Assembly: GCF_001704635.1 (NCBI RefSeq)
Contig: NZ_MAXF01000095.1
Location: 1-64,000 of the forward strand
DNA from: Streptomyces sparsogenes
GTDB taxonomy: Bacteria; Actinomycetota; Actinomycetes; Streptomycetales; Streptomycetaceae
Direction: 5' to 3'
DNA: 64,000 bases
In this document: one piece after another, positions 24,784 through 33,607 of the stretch
Position numbering within the stretch: the first letter of the stretch is position 1
Layout of the letters: every line of letters begins with the position of its first letter
The notes under the pieces: model-generated
What the model saw: the letters and a program-made list of their open reading frames with translations, nothing else
What the model was told of the DNA's origin: nothing
Database searches by the model: none
Made by a program: the position numbers and the translations under genes

Positions 24784-24809
24784 GGAACCCGCAGATGGGA
24801 CCGGGCGTT
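24784..24809 (+). promoter_or_regulatory. ECF-type promoter (GGAACC-N16-CGTT) upstream of the sigma factor gene
   Basis: GGAACC at 24784-24789, 16 bases, then CGTT at 24806-24809. This is the consensus recognised by many stress-response ECF sigma factors, and it sits just ahead of an ECF sigma gene, so autoregulation is likely. The start site would fall about 24815, leaving a leader of only about 15 bases that includes the GGGGGAG ribosome binding site. Confidence 0.7.
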
Positions 24810-24829
24810 GGAAGAGGAAGGGGGAGCTT

Positions 24830-25672
24830 GTGGACCACGAACAAATGCAGGTCAAAAATGCTTATCCGGAGCTAACGGGCGAGGTGGATATGGTAGGGGC
24901 TCTACTGGACACCACCAGAGCCGACAGGGGAGGTGCGGCTGCGGCCGGTGACCGGGGAGTGCTGAGGCGCTTTCGCAGGTCAGCGGGCGAGCCGAAATCC
25001 GTGACCGACATTGCTGACCGTCCTCGTTCCGCCGATTCCGCTACGACCGCGACCTTCGCCACCGCTGCGGACGCCCCGGCGTGGACGCCTCCTACCTGGG
25101 AGGAGATCGTCAGCACGCACAGTGCACGGGTCTACCGCCTCGCGTACCGCCTCACCGGGAACCAGCACGACGCCGAGGACCTCACCCAGGAGGTCTTCGT
25201 CCGCGTCTTCCGCTCGCTGTCCACGTACAGCCCCGGCACCTTCGAGGGGTGGCTGCACCGCATCACCACCAACCTCTTCCTCGACATGGTCCGCCGCCGG
25301 CAGCGCATCCGCTTCGACGCGCTCGGTGAGGACGCGGCCGAGCGGCTCCCCAGCCGTGAGCCCTCTCCCCAGCAGCATTTCAACGACACCCACTTCGACG
25401 CCGATGTGCAGCAGGCCCTCGACACCCTCGCGCCGGAGTTCCGCGCCGCCGTGGTGCTCTGCGACATCGAGGGGCTGTCGTACGAGGAGATCGCCGCCAC
25501 CCTCGGTGTGAAGCTCGGCACGGTGCGCAGCCGGATCCACCGCGGCCGCTCGCACCTGCGCAAGGCCCTGAAGCACCGCTCGCCCGAGGCCCGGGCCGAG
25601 CAGCGCACGGTGACCGCGGTGCCCCGCCGCGTCGCCGCGCCCAGGCTGAGCGGGGAGGTCGGAATCGCGTGA
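24830..25672 (+). CDS. ECF RNA polymerase sigma factor (M. tuberculosis SigE-like)
   Basis: Sigma-70 family group IV protein, 280 residues, with a roughly 90-residue variable N-terminal extension. Region 2 is visible from HSARVYRLAYRLTG to WLHRITTNLFLDMVRR (about 98-160) and region 4 from LAPEFRAAVVLCDIEG to GTVRSRIHRGR (about 202-244). GTG 24830 is supported by GGGGGAG five bases upstream and by the ECF promoter position. It overlaps the anti-sigma gene by four bases (GTGA), so production of regulator and inhibitor is coupled. By position it is the orthologue of mycobacterial sigE; the streptomycete gene called sigE is a different one, so I give no symbol. Confidence 0.94.
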   Translation: MDHEQMQVKNAYPELTGEVDMVGALLDTTRADRGGAAAAGDRGVLRRFRRSAGEPKSVTDIADRPRSADSATTATFATAADAPAWTPPTWEEIVSTHSARVYRLAYRLTGNQHDAEDLTQEVFVRVFRSLSTYSPGTFEGWLHRITTNLFLDMVRRRQRIRFDALGEDAAERLPSREPSPQQHFNDTHFDADVQQALDTLAPEFRAAVVLCDIEGLSYEEIAATLGVKLGTVRSRIHRGRSHLRKALKHRSPEARAEQRTVTAVPRRVAAPRLSGEVGIA

Positions 25673-26580
25673 CCCGGTCAGGCGGTCAGTCCCCCGCCGA
25701 GCAGCATCTCGGCGACCGCCTTGCAGCTCTGGTCGATGGCGAGCTGGGGCACGACGCGCGCGAGCGCGTACTCGCGCACCTCGCGACGTGCTGCAAGTGC
25801 AAGGCGGAGGCCGACGCTCAGCGGCGGCTGAAGAACGTGTTCGCGCAGACGGCGCCCCCCGCTCCCTCGGAGGGCTTCCTGGCGCGGCTCCAGGGCCTGC
25901 CGGGCCTGTCGTCGGCCGACGGGCCCGACGGCGACGGCGCCGGGAGCGACGGCTCGCCGTTCGGCGGCTCCGGCGTCTTCGGCGCCCGGGACACCCCGGG
26001 CGTGCGCGGTGCGCACGAGCCGCGGGAGCAGCCCTTCGCGTATCTGCCGACGGCCGGGCCGGCCGGCCCGGCCGCCGCGCGTGTCGCCGCCTCGCGTGAG
26101 CGCGGCTTCCGCATCCATGAGGTCGGGCGCTCCGCCCCGCGCCGACGGTTCGCCTTCGCGGCGGCGGGGGCGGTGTCCCTGGCCGCGTTCGCGCTCGGCG
26201 GAGCGCTTCCGCTGGACGCGGCGGTCGAGTCGCCCGGCAGCCAGGCGGAGGGCTCGGACAGCGCGGTGAGCCCGGTCGGTGCGAGCACCAAGGTGGAGGA
26301 CGCCGTAGGGGTGTGGGAGCGCACCCGCCGCGACCTGGGCCTGATGGACGCGGCGGCCTCCCAGGGCACGCCGTCGCCGAGCTTCACAGGATCCCAGACC
26401 CTCAGTGAGTTCTCCGGCAGCGTCCCGGATCCGCTGATCCAGCCGATCCTGGCGGCCACCCGGCTGCTGCGCGCCGCGACGTCCACGCCCCCGGCCCCCG
26501 CGCCGACCGAGATGGTGGGCCCCTCCCAGTCGGCGTCCCGGACCCCGCCGTACCACGGGGTGGCCGCCCCGCCGGAGTAG
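25669..26580 (+). CDS. Zinc-binding anti-sigma factor (RseA-like) with one membrane segment
   Basis: Protein of 303 residues that should bind and hold the upstream sigma factor. The zinc-associated anti-sigma motif HxxxCxxC is present as His37, Cys41, Cys44 (HLATCCKC). A Gly/Pro-rich linker (about 80-140) leads to a single membrane helix (about 164-184, FAAAGAVSLAAFALGGAL) and an extracytoplasmic tail of about 115 residues. This topology allows signal transfer from the envelope, as for RseA-type factors. The GTG start overlaps the sigma stop by four bases. htrA follows 175 bases downstream. Confidence 0.9.
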   Translation: MTRSGGQSPAEQHLGDRLAALVDGELGHDARERVLAHLATCCKCKAEADAQRRLKNVFAQTAPPAPSEGFLARLQGLPGLSSADGPDGDGAGSDGSPFGGSGVFGARDTPGVRGAHEPREQPFAYLPTAGPAGPAAARVAASRERGFRIHEVGRSAPRRRFAFAAAGAVSLAAFALGGALPLDAAVESPGSQAEGSDSAVSPVGASTKVEDAVGVWERTRRDLGLMDAAASQGTPSPSFTGSQTLSEFSGSVPDPLIQPILAATRLLRAATSTPPAPAPTEMVGPSQSASRTPPYHGVAAPPE

Positions 26581-26755
26581 GCCCCGCCCCGGCGCGGCTC
26601 CCCGGCATACGTCTGGCGAGCCTGTGGGGAGGAAGCGAGCCGCGCTGTGGTGGCGGACCTGATTGAATCGCTTCCGGGCGGCGCCACCCGGTGGCGGTGG
26701 GGGCCGTCCCGAGGCGGCGCAGTCCGCGTCGTGTCGCGGGATACCTGGGGAGATC

Positions 26756-28853
26756 ATGGACGAGGGAAAGGCCACCGGGCCCAAGCCGAAGTGGTGGAAC
26801 CGCCCGGTCACACGACCCGTCGGCCGGTCGTCATCCGAGGCCGAGCCGAAGCCCGCGGAAGACGCCACGGCAGGGGACTCCGTGGCGCCGGGCGCGGCTG
26901 ACGGCACGTCGGTTCCGTCAGCTCCATCGGTTCCGTCGGCGGGGGCCCGAAGCCCCGCCGACAACGCTGTCGGTGACGCTGTCTCCGGAGGCGACCGTGA
27001 CGGTGCGTCGGACCGGCCGGCGGAGCCCGCCGAACGCACCGGGGCACAAGCCGACGCGGCAGCGGCAGACGCGGCAAGCGAGTCCGGCACCGCAGCGGCA
27101 GACGCGGACGCGGTGGGCAGTCGGCAAGCGGCGGACAGTCAGCACGCGGCCGGGAACCGGCCCGAGGCGGGCCGGTCGGGCGCCGAGAGCGCGCCGGGCG
27201 CCGAGAGCACGCCGGGCCCCGAGAGCGCGCCGGGCGCGCAGGCCGCCGTCCATCCGCTGCACGAACCCGATCCGTACAGCACCCCGCCCTACGGCGGCCC
27301 CGGCCCCTGGGCCCCGGCCCCTCCCGTGCAGCGGCCGATGCCGACCCCGGCCCACGGCACCCACCTTCCACCCGGCCTCCCCCCGGCCGCGACGCCCGCC
27401 CACGGCACCCACCTTCCGCCCGCCGCCGCGCCCCAGGCCGTGCCGCCGCCCGGGATGACCCCGGCCCATGGCACCCAGCTCCCGCCGGGCGCGCCGACGG
27501 ACCCGGGCGCCGCCACCGCCCAGCTCCCGCAGCAGCCCGGCCAGCCCCTGCAGTCCCAACCCCAGCCGGGCCAAGCCCAACCCGGCCAGCCCCTGCAGCC
27601 CCAACCCGGCGGGCCCCAACCCGCCCCAACCCGGCGGGCCCCAACCCGGCGGGCCCCTGCCGGCCCAGCCGGGCCAGGCCGCGCAGTGGCAGCACTACGA
27701 CCCGTGGACCTCGGCCCCGTCGCCGGACGCGCCGCGGAAGGCCCCCCGGCGCCGCGGTCTGGCCGGGGCCGTGCTGATCGCGCTGATCGCGGGCTGCCTC
27801 GGCGGCGGCATCGGCGCGTATCTGGAGCACGAGAGGGCCGGCGAGGGCAGCGCGATCCACCTGCCGCAGGCGCCCGCCGAGGACGAGCCACGAGACCCGG
27901 ACAGCGTCGCGGGCATCGCCGCCAGCGCCCTGCCGGGCGTGGTGACCATCCATGTCAGCGGCGGCACCGAGCAGGCCACCGGCACCGGCTTCGTGCTCGA
28001 CAAGCAGGGCCACATCCTCACCAACAACCATGTCGTGGAGCCCGCCGGGGCCGGCGGCGACATATCGGTGACGTTCAGCGGCGGCGAGGTGGCGGACGCG
28101 AAGGTCGTCGGCCGGGACAGCGGCTACGATCTGGCGGTCATCAAGGTCGAGGGCGTCTCCGGGCTGCACCCGCTGCCCCTCGGCAACTCCGACTCGGTGC
28201 GCGTCGGCGACCCCGTCGTGGCCATCGGCGCCCCGTACGACCTGGCGGGCACCGTGACCTCCGGGATCATCAGCGCCAAGGAGCGCCCCATCACCGCGGG
28301 CGGCGAGCAGGGCGACGGCAGCGACATCAGCTATGTCGACGCGCTGCAGACCGACGCCCCGATCAACCCGGGCAACTCCGGCGGCCCGCTGGTGGATTCC
28401 AAGGGGCGGGTGATCGGCATCAACAGCGCCATCCGGGCGGCCGACGACGGCTCGGGGGTCGACGGCGGCCAGGGCGGCAGCATCGGCCTGGGCTTCGCGA
28501 TCCCGATCAACCAGGGCAAGCGGGTCGCCGAGGAGCTGATCAACACCGGCAAGGCCACCCACCCTGTGATCGGCGTCACGCTCGACATGGAGTACACGGG
28601 GGACGGCGCGCGGGTGCACACCCGGGGCGCCGGCGGCCCGCCGGTCAACCCGGGCGGCCCGGGTGACAAGGCCGGGATCGAGGCCGGCGATGTGATCACC
28701 GAGGTGGACGGCGTCCGGGTGCACAGCGGCCAGGAGTTGATCGTCAAGATCCGCAGCCACCGGCCCGGCGACCGGCTCCGGCTGACGCTGCACCGGGACG
28801 GCGGGGAGCGGACCGTGGAGCTGACGCTCGGTTCGGCCGGGGGCGGCGGCTGA
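26756..28853 (+). pseudogene. HtrA/DegP-like membrane-anchored serine protease with a frame break in a tandem repeat
   Basis: Two reading frames together encode one complete HtrA. From ATG 26756 (GGGGAG upstream) the first frame gives a cytoplasmic Pro/Gln-rich tail with repeated PAHGTHLPP units. At 27614-27623 one 15-bp repeat unit is only 10 bases long, which shifts the frame. The second frame, open from before this point to 28853, continues with the membrane helix (GLAGAVLIALIAGCLGGGI), the protease with His (codon 28029), Asp (28128) and Ser (28377, in GNSGGPL), and a C-terminal PDZ domain. Without a correction the first frame ends at 28666 as non-protease sequence. This may be a sequencing or assembly error in GC-rich repeats, or a real phase-variable or dead gene. 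Confidence 0.75.
27599..27653 (+). repeat. 15-bp tandem repeat in htrA with one short unit
   Basis: Units CCCCAACCCGGCGGG at 27599-27613, 27624-27638 and 27639-27653, each coding PQPGG; the unit at 27614-27623 is CCCCAACCCG only, lacking GCGGG. Restoring five bases, or removing the ten-base unit, rejoins the two htrA frames exactly. Confidence 0.9.
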
Positions 28854-28880
28854 GACCGTCCGGCGGCGGGGACCGCGGAC

Positions 28881-28905
28881 GACGCCCGATGTTGGTCCGG
28901 GCGTC
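28881..28905 (+). terminator. Hairpin between htrA and tatB
   Basis: Eight-base stem GACGCCCG (28881-28888) and CGGGCGTC (28898-28905) with a 9-base loop, 28 bases after the htrA stop and 78 bases before tatB. A plausible terminator; tatB then needs its own promoter. Confidence 0.5.
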
Positions 28906-28982
28906 TCCCGCCCCGCCCCTACGGGCAGGTACCGTGTTCTGTGGCCTGGACCGTGGCCTCAGACGTCTCTAGGAGCTGCAAG

Positions 28983-29465
28983 GTGTTCTTCGACATAGGA
29001 CCCCTCGAGCTGATCGCGCTCGTCATCCTTGCGGTGCTCGTCTTCGGTCCCGAGAAGCTCCCGAAGGTCATCCAGGATGTGTCGCGGTTCATACGGAAGG
29101 TCAGGGAGTTCTCCGACAACGCCAAGGAGGACATCCGCTCCGAGCTGGGCCCGGAGTTCAAGGACTTCGAGTTCGAGGACCTGAATCCGAAGAACTTCGT
29201 CCGCAAGCACGTGCTGGACTCGGACGACCTGGGCCTCAAGGAGATCCGCAACGGCTTCGACCTCCGCAAGGAGATGGCCGAGGTCGCGGACGCGGTGAAC
29301 GGCCGGGAGAGTGACTCCGCGCAGGGCTCTTCAGGTTCTTCCCCGGGCTCGCGGTCCGGTGGCGGCTCCGGGTCCGGCGGCGGCTCCAGCACCCCTGACC
29401 TGCTGCGCAAGCGTGAGGAGCCGGGGCGGGAGGACCGTCCGCCCTTCGACTCCGACGCCACTTGA
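28983..29465 (+). CDS. tatB: TatB: Sec-independent (twin-arginine) translocase subunit
   Basis: Protein of 160 residues that forms the Tat substrate receptor with TatC. The N-terminal membrane helix and hinge are typical: FDIGPLELIALVILAVLVFGPEKLP (residues 3-27, seen as two parts around the Glu in the helix), then an amphipathic helix and a charged, Gly/Ser-rich tail. GTG 28983 has AGGAG at good distance. tatA and tatC are not in the window. The gene follows the sigma/anti-sigma/htrA cluster as in M. tuberculosis (Rv1224). Confidence 0.92.
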   Translation: MFFDIGPLELIALVILAVLVFGPEKLPKVIQDVSRFIRKVREFSDNAKEDIRSELGPEFKDFEFEDLNPKNFVRKHVLDSDDLGLKEIRNGFDLRKEMAEVADAVNGRESDSAQGSSGSSPGSRSGGGSGSGGGSSTPDLLRKREEPGREDRPPFDSDAT

Positions 29466-29583
29466 TCCCCCCCGTATGCCCGGGCTGGTTGACCCGTATG
29501 GCTATCCTCCCTTTGTCCGGGGTGAGGTCGCCTGAGGGGGGCGGGCCGCCCACGACGCAGGGCAACGAGGAGGCTCCGCGCAG

Positions 29584-30273
29584 ATGGAGACGACGAGTCG
29601 GCTGGGGACGGAAGGGGCCGCCGGTGGATCGGGCGCGCCCGGCGGCGACGCCGGGGCGGCCGCGCACGGCATCCCCGCCGACGCTCGGCGGAAGGTCGAC
29701 GGCTATCTGCTGGCCGCCTTCCCGTGGTACGGCCTTGACGAGGCGTTCACGGGGCGGCGCTGGCTGATGCAGGTGGGCGCGGCCGCGGACGGGACGGTCG
29801 AGCACGGCTCCACCGGCCACGGCGACGAGCCGTCGCTGCGCGCGGAGACCGAACCGGACCAGCAGCGCTTCGCGGTCGTGGTGACCGTGGCCAGCCGCCC
29901 GGTGCGGGACAGCGCGGACGGCACCGGCGTGCTGGAGGCCACCTCGGTCTCCTCCGCAGCCTGGCTGGCCGGGTCCGGCCTGCTGTCGTCCACCTGGCCG
30001 ACGCGCATGGAGCGGGCGCTGCGCCAGGACTGGCTGGACCAGCAGACGGCGATCGCCTGGGAGCTGGCGGACGACCTCGACGGCCCGAGCTGGTCGCAGC
30101 TCTCCCTGCCGGTGGACGGGGTGCCGACCGACTTCCACTACCGCGAGTCGGAGTACGGCTGGGTGCTGGCCGGATCCGCCCGCGAGGGCGTGCACATCGG
30201 CGCGTACGGGCGCGGGATGAGCGCGTACGGGCTGGGCTTCGCGGTGGTCAAGGACATCACCGCGTACGAGTAG
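29584..30273 (+). CDS. Conserved protein of unknown function (229 aa)
   Basis: I do not recognise a family. The 229-residue protein has no signal peptide or membrane segment. It contains a helix-rich start (DARRKVDGYLLAAFPWYGLDEAF), a central beta-rich part rich in Val/Ser/Ala, and a conserved-looking end (GVPTDFHYRESEYGW, then YGLGFAVVKDIT). ATG 29584 is behind GAGGAGG. It stands between tatB and mrp, and I recall an uncharacterised gene at this place in other streptomycetes. A terminator separates it from the convergent mrp. Confidence 0.7.
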   Translation: METTSRLGTEGAAGGSGAPGGDAGAAAHGIPADARRKVDGYLLAAFPWYGLDEAFTGRRWLMQVGAAADGTVEHGSTGHGDEPSLRAETEPDQQRFAVVVTVASRPVRDSADGTGVLEATSVSSAAWLAGSGLLSSTWPTRMERALRQDWLDQQTAIAWELADDLDGPSWSQLSLPVDGVPTDFHYRESEYGWVLAGSAREGVHIGAYGRGMSAYGLGFAVVKDITAYE

Positions 30274-30312
30274 GCAGAACCGCGTACGGCCGGGACGCGG
30301 GGAAAGAGTCGG

Positions 30313-30337
30313 GGGCGGCCCCCTGGGGAGGCCGCCC
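30313..30337. terminator. Bidirectional terminator between the 229-aa gene and mrp
   Basis: Stem GGGCGGCC (30313-30320) and GGCCGCCC (30330-30337) with a 9-base loop, between convergent genes ending at 30273 and 30381. Confidence 0.7.
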
Positions 30338-30380
30338 GTCGCCCACCGCCCTCACCGGGCGCGGTCGGGCCCTCAGGCCG

Positions 30381-31535
30381 TCAGAACTTGTTGCGCGGCG
30401 TGATCCCCAGCGACATGCCCGCCAGCCCGCGCTGCCGCCCGCCGAGCTTGCCCGCGATGGCCCGCAGCGCGCTGCCCGCCGGGGAGTCGGGGTCGCTCAG
30501 CACGACCGGCTTGCCCTCGTCGCCGCCCTCGCGCAGCCGCACGTCGATGGGGATGGCCCCGAGCACCGGCACGGTGGCCCCGGTGGCCCGGGTCAGCCCG
30601 TCGGCGACCGTCTGGCCGCCGCCCGTGCCGAAGACGTCCACCATCTCGTCGCAGTGCGGGCAGGGCAGCCCGGACATGTTCTCGACCACGCCGACGATCT
30701 TCTGGTGGGTCTGGACCGCGATCGACCCCGCCCGCTCGGCGACCTCGGCGGCGGCCTGCTGCGGCGTGGTGACGACCAGGATCTCGGCGTTGGGCACCAG
30801 CTGGGCCACGGAGATCGCGATGTCCCCGGTGCCCGGCGGCAGGTCGAGCAGCAGCACGTCCAGGTCGCCCCAGTAGACATCGGCCAGGAACTGCTGGAGC
30901 GCGCGGTGCAGCATCGGCCCGCGCCACACCACCGGCGTGTTGCCCGGCGTGAACATGCCGATGGAGATGACCTTCACGCCGTGGGCGGACGGCGGCATGA
31001 TCATGTTCTCGACCTGGGTGGGGCTGCCGTCGGCGCCCAGCATGCGGGGGACCGAGTGGCCGTAGATGTCGGCGTCGACCACGCCGACCTTCAGGCCGTC
31101 GGCGGCCATCGCCGCGGCCAGGTTGACCGTCACCGACGACTTGCCGACGCCGCCCTTGCCGGACGCCACCGCGTAGACCCGGGTCAGCGAGCCGGGCTTG
31201 GCGAAGGGCACCTCGCGCTCGGCCTGGCCGCCGCGCAGCGAGGCGGCCAGCTCGCGCCGCTGCTCGTCGCTCATCACATCCAGCTCGACGGTGACGCCGG
31301 TCACCCCGGCGACCTGGGCCACCGCCTCCCGCACCCGGGCGGTGATCGTCTCGCGCATGGGGCAGCCGGAGACCGTCAGATAGACCGCCACCGCGACCGT
31401 ACCGTCCGCCGCGATCTCGACGGATTTCACCATGCCGAGGTCCGTGATCGGCTTGTGGATCTCCGGGTCGTTGACCGTCGCGAGCGCGGCGCGCACCGCG
31501 TCCTCGGTCGGTGTGGGGGCAGTGTCGGTAGCCAT
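30381..31535 (-). CDS. mrp: Mrp/NBP35/ApbC-type P-loop ATPase, Fe-S cluster carrier
   Basis: Protein of 384 residues. Residues 1-90 form a MIP18/DUF59 domain (NDPEIHKPITDLGMV) and residues 115-384 the deviant-Walker ATPase: SGKGGVGKSS at 125-134, DADIYGHS, and the cluster-binding CPHC (Cys292 and Cys295). Such proteins assemble or carry [4Fe-4S] clusters for apo-enzymes. ATG 31535 starts with MATDTAPTPTEDAV. The neighbouring minus-strand genes (DUF1003, MgtE-N) read toward it with a 43-base gap, so they may be one unit. Confidence 0.93.
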   Translation of the reverse strand: MATDTAPTPTEDAVRAALATVNDPEIHKPITDLGMVKSVEIAADGTVAVAVYLTVSGCPMRETITARVREAVAQVAGVTGVTVELDVMSDEQRRELAASLRGGQAEREVPFAKPGSLTRVYAVASGKGGVGKSSVTVNLAAAMAADGLKVGVVDADIYGHSVPRMLGADGSPTQVENMIMPPSAHGVKVISIGMFTPGNTPVVWRGPMLHRALQQFLADVYWGDLDVLLLDLPPGTGDIAISVAQLVPNAEILVVTTPQQAAAEVAERAGSIAVQTHQKIVGVVENMSGLPCPHCDEMVDVFGTGGGQTVADGLTRATGATVPVLGAIPIDVRLREGGDEGKPVVLSDPDSPAGSALRAIAGKLGGRQRGLAGMSLGITPRNKF

Positions 31536-31578
31536 AGGGAGATGGTACGGCGCGCGGGGTACTCAGCGGTAAGGCGCG

Positions 31579-32097
31579 TCAGCGGTCCCGTTCCTCCTGG
31601 GGGGCGGGGGACGGGGCGGCCCGCCCCCTCTCCCGCTCCATCTCCCTGACCAGGTCCTGGAACTCCGAGCGGATCCAGTCACGGGTGGCCACCTCGCCCA
31701 TGCCCATCCGCAGCGCCGCGATCTCCCGGGCCAGGAACTCGGTGTCGGCGATGGACCGCTCGTCCCGGGCGCGGTCCTGCTCGAGGGTGACGCGGTCCCG
31801 GTCGGCCTGCCGGTACTGGGAGAGGAGGATCAGCGGGGCCGAGTAGGAGGCCTGGAGCGAGAGCATCAACGTCAGGAAGATGAACGGGTAGGAGTCGAAC
31901 CGCAGCCGCTCCGGGGCCAGGATGTTCCAGCCGAGCCACACGGCGACGAAGACCGTCATCCAGGCGATGAAGCGCCCGGTGCCCAGGAAGCGGGCGATGT
32001 GCTCCGACGCCTTGCCGAACGCCTCCGGGTCCCACCGCGGCAGTCGCACGCGGCGGCGCTCCCGGGGCCGGTCGAGCCGGGTTCCGTCACCGGACAT
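31579..32097 (-). CDS. DUF1003 membrane protein
   Basis: Protein of 172 residues with two membrane helices (about 43-60 and 70-95) separated by a short loop; the WDPEAFGKASEHIARFLGTG entry segment and the LQASYSAPLILLSQ stretch are typical of DUF1003. The C-terminal half is a charged helix that may form a coiled coil. Function is unknown. Its start overlaps the end of the upstream MgtE-N gene by 11 bases, and the pair is conserved in actinobacteria in my recollection, which hints at a joint role in magnesium or metal homeostasis. Confidence 0.85.
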   Translation of the reverse strand: MSGDGTRLDRPRERRRVRLPRWDPEAFGKASEHIARFLGTGRFIAWMTVFVAVWLGWNILAPERLRFDSYPFIFLTLMLSLQASYSAPLILLSQYRQADRDRVTLEQDRARDERSIADTEFLAREIAALRMGMGEVATRDWIRSEFQDLVREMERERGRAAPSPAPQEERDR

Positions 32098-33409
32098 CGG
32101 GCGCCTCCGGCCGGCCGGCGGGGACCTGGGGCGCGCGGCCGGCGACCGGCGGCAGCGCCATGCCGTACAGCTCCCGCTCCCGCCAGTCCGGCGGCAGCAG
32201 GTGGTCCAGCACGTCGTCCACGGTCACCGCGCCGAGCAGCGAGCCGCCCTCGTCCACCACCGGCGCCGTGACCAGGTTGTAGGTGGCCAGATAGCTGGTC
32301 ACCCCGGGCAGCGGGGCCTCGGGCGGCAGCGGCCGCAGATCGGTGTCGACGACCGAGCCGACGAGCGTGTACGGCGGCTCGCGCAGCAGCCGCTGGAAGT
32401 GGACCAGGCCCAGGTAGCGGCCGGTCGGCGTCTCGTCGGGCGGCCGGCAGACGTACACCTGCGCGGCCAGCGCCGGGGTCAGGTCCTGGTCGCGCACCCG
32501 CGCGAGGGCGTCCGCGACCGTCGCGTCGGGGCGCAGCACGATCGGGTCGGGCGTCATCAGCCCGCCCGCCGAGCCCTCCTCGTACGACATCAGGCGCCGC
32601 ATGTCCGCCGCGTCCCGGGGGCGCATCAGGGCCAGCAGCCGCTCCTTGTCCTCCTCGGGGAGCTCGGAGAGCAGGTCGGCCGCGTCGTCGGGGTCCATCG
32701 CCTCCAGCACGTCGGCGGCGCGCTCCTCCTGGAGCTTGCCGAGGATCTCGACCTGGTCGTCGTCCGGCAGCTCCTCCAGGACGTCGGCGAGCCGCTCGTC
32801 GTCCAGCGCCGCGGCCACCTCGCCGCGCCGCTTCTCCGAGAGGTGGTGCAGCACGTTGGCGAGGTCCGCGGGGCGCAGCTGCTCGAAGGTGGCCAGCAGG
32901 CTCTCCGCGCCCTGCCCGTGCTCCTCCAGGGAGAAGCCGGTGACCGCGGACCAGTCGACGGTCAGCGTCTCCCCGCGCCGCCGCAGCGCGCGGGACCTGC
33001 CGCGGCGTACGAAGACCTTGTTGATCTCCCACTCGCGGCGCGCGGGCAGCTGTCCCATGGCCACGTCGAGGACGGTGACCTCCTCGCCGGTCTCCACCAG
33101 CCGTACGGTCCGGTCCAGCAGCTCGCCGAGGACCAGCGTCTCGGTCGGGCGCTGCGCGAAGCGCCGCATGTTGACCACGCCGGTGGTGATGACCTGCCCG
33201 GACTCCACGCCCGTCACCCGGGTCATGGGCAGGAAGATCCGGCGGCGGGTGACCACCTCGACGACGAGCCCCAGGACGCGCGGCGGCCGGCCGCCCAGGC
33301 GCAGCATGGCCACCAGGTCGCGGACCCGGCCCACCTGGTCGCCGTTCGGGTCGAAGACGGGAACACCCGCGAGGTGTGAGACGAACACCCTGGGGGCGCC
33401 TGCGGGCAT
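32087..33409 (-). CDS. MgtE N-terminal / CBS domain protein without a transport domain
   Basis: Protein of 440 residues. An N-terminal PRC-barrel-like part (VSHLAGVPVFDPNGDQVGRV) is followed by the MgtE intracellular domain with its superhelical Leu/Asp repeats (about 170-285; LADVLEELPDDDQVEIL, DPDDAADLLSELP) and two CBS domains (about 290-415). The five-helix MgtE channel is absent, so this is a soluble sensor-like protein rather than a transporter. GTG or ATG near 33409 starts the reading frame at MPAGAPRVFVSH. It overlaps the DUF1003 gene, and corA lies 2.7 kb away on the same strand. Confidence 0.88.
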   Translation of the reverse strand: MPAGAPRVFVSHLAGVPVFDPNGDQVGRVRDLVAMLRLGGRPPRVLGLVVEVVTRRRIFLPMTRVTGVESGQVITTGVVNMRRFAQRPTETLVLGELLDRTVRLVETGEEVTVLDVAMGQLPARREWEINKVFVRRGRSRALRRRGETLTVDWSAVTGFSLEEHGQGAESLLATFEQLRPADLANVLHHLSEKRRGEVAAALDDERLADVLEELPDDDQVEILGKLQEERAADVLEAMDPDDAADLLSELPEEDKERLLALMRPRDAADMRRLMSYEEGSAGGLMTPDPIVLRPDATVADALARVRDQDLTPALAAQVYVCRPPDETPTGRYLGLVHFQRLLREPPYTLVGSVVDTDLRPLPPEAPLPGVTSYLATYNLVTAPVVDEGGSLLGAVTVDDVLDHLLPPDWRERELYGMALPPVAGRAPQVPAGRPEAPDVR

Positions 33410-33607
33410 GTCATGCGCCTCCCTGTGCCAAGAGTCCTTCTGTGCCGGCCTGCCGCCGTATGCGGCTTTTGATGCTTGATGCCGGGTTCAGGCTAGCGCG
33501 CCCGGCCCCGCCGTGCCGCCGGACCAGTGGTCCTCCGGGACTGTGCCGACACCTCCGGACGGCACCGGTACGCTGCCCCTGCACCGGCTTCAGGAGGCAG
33601 AGCAGAC

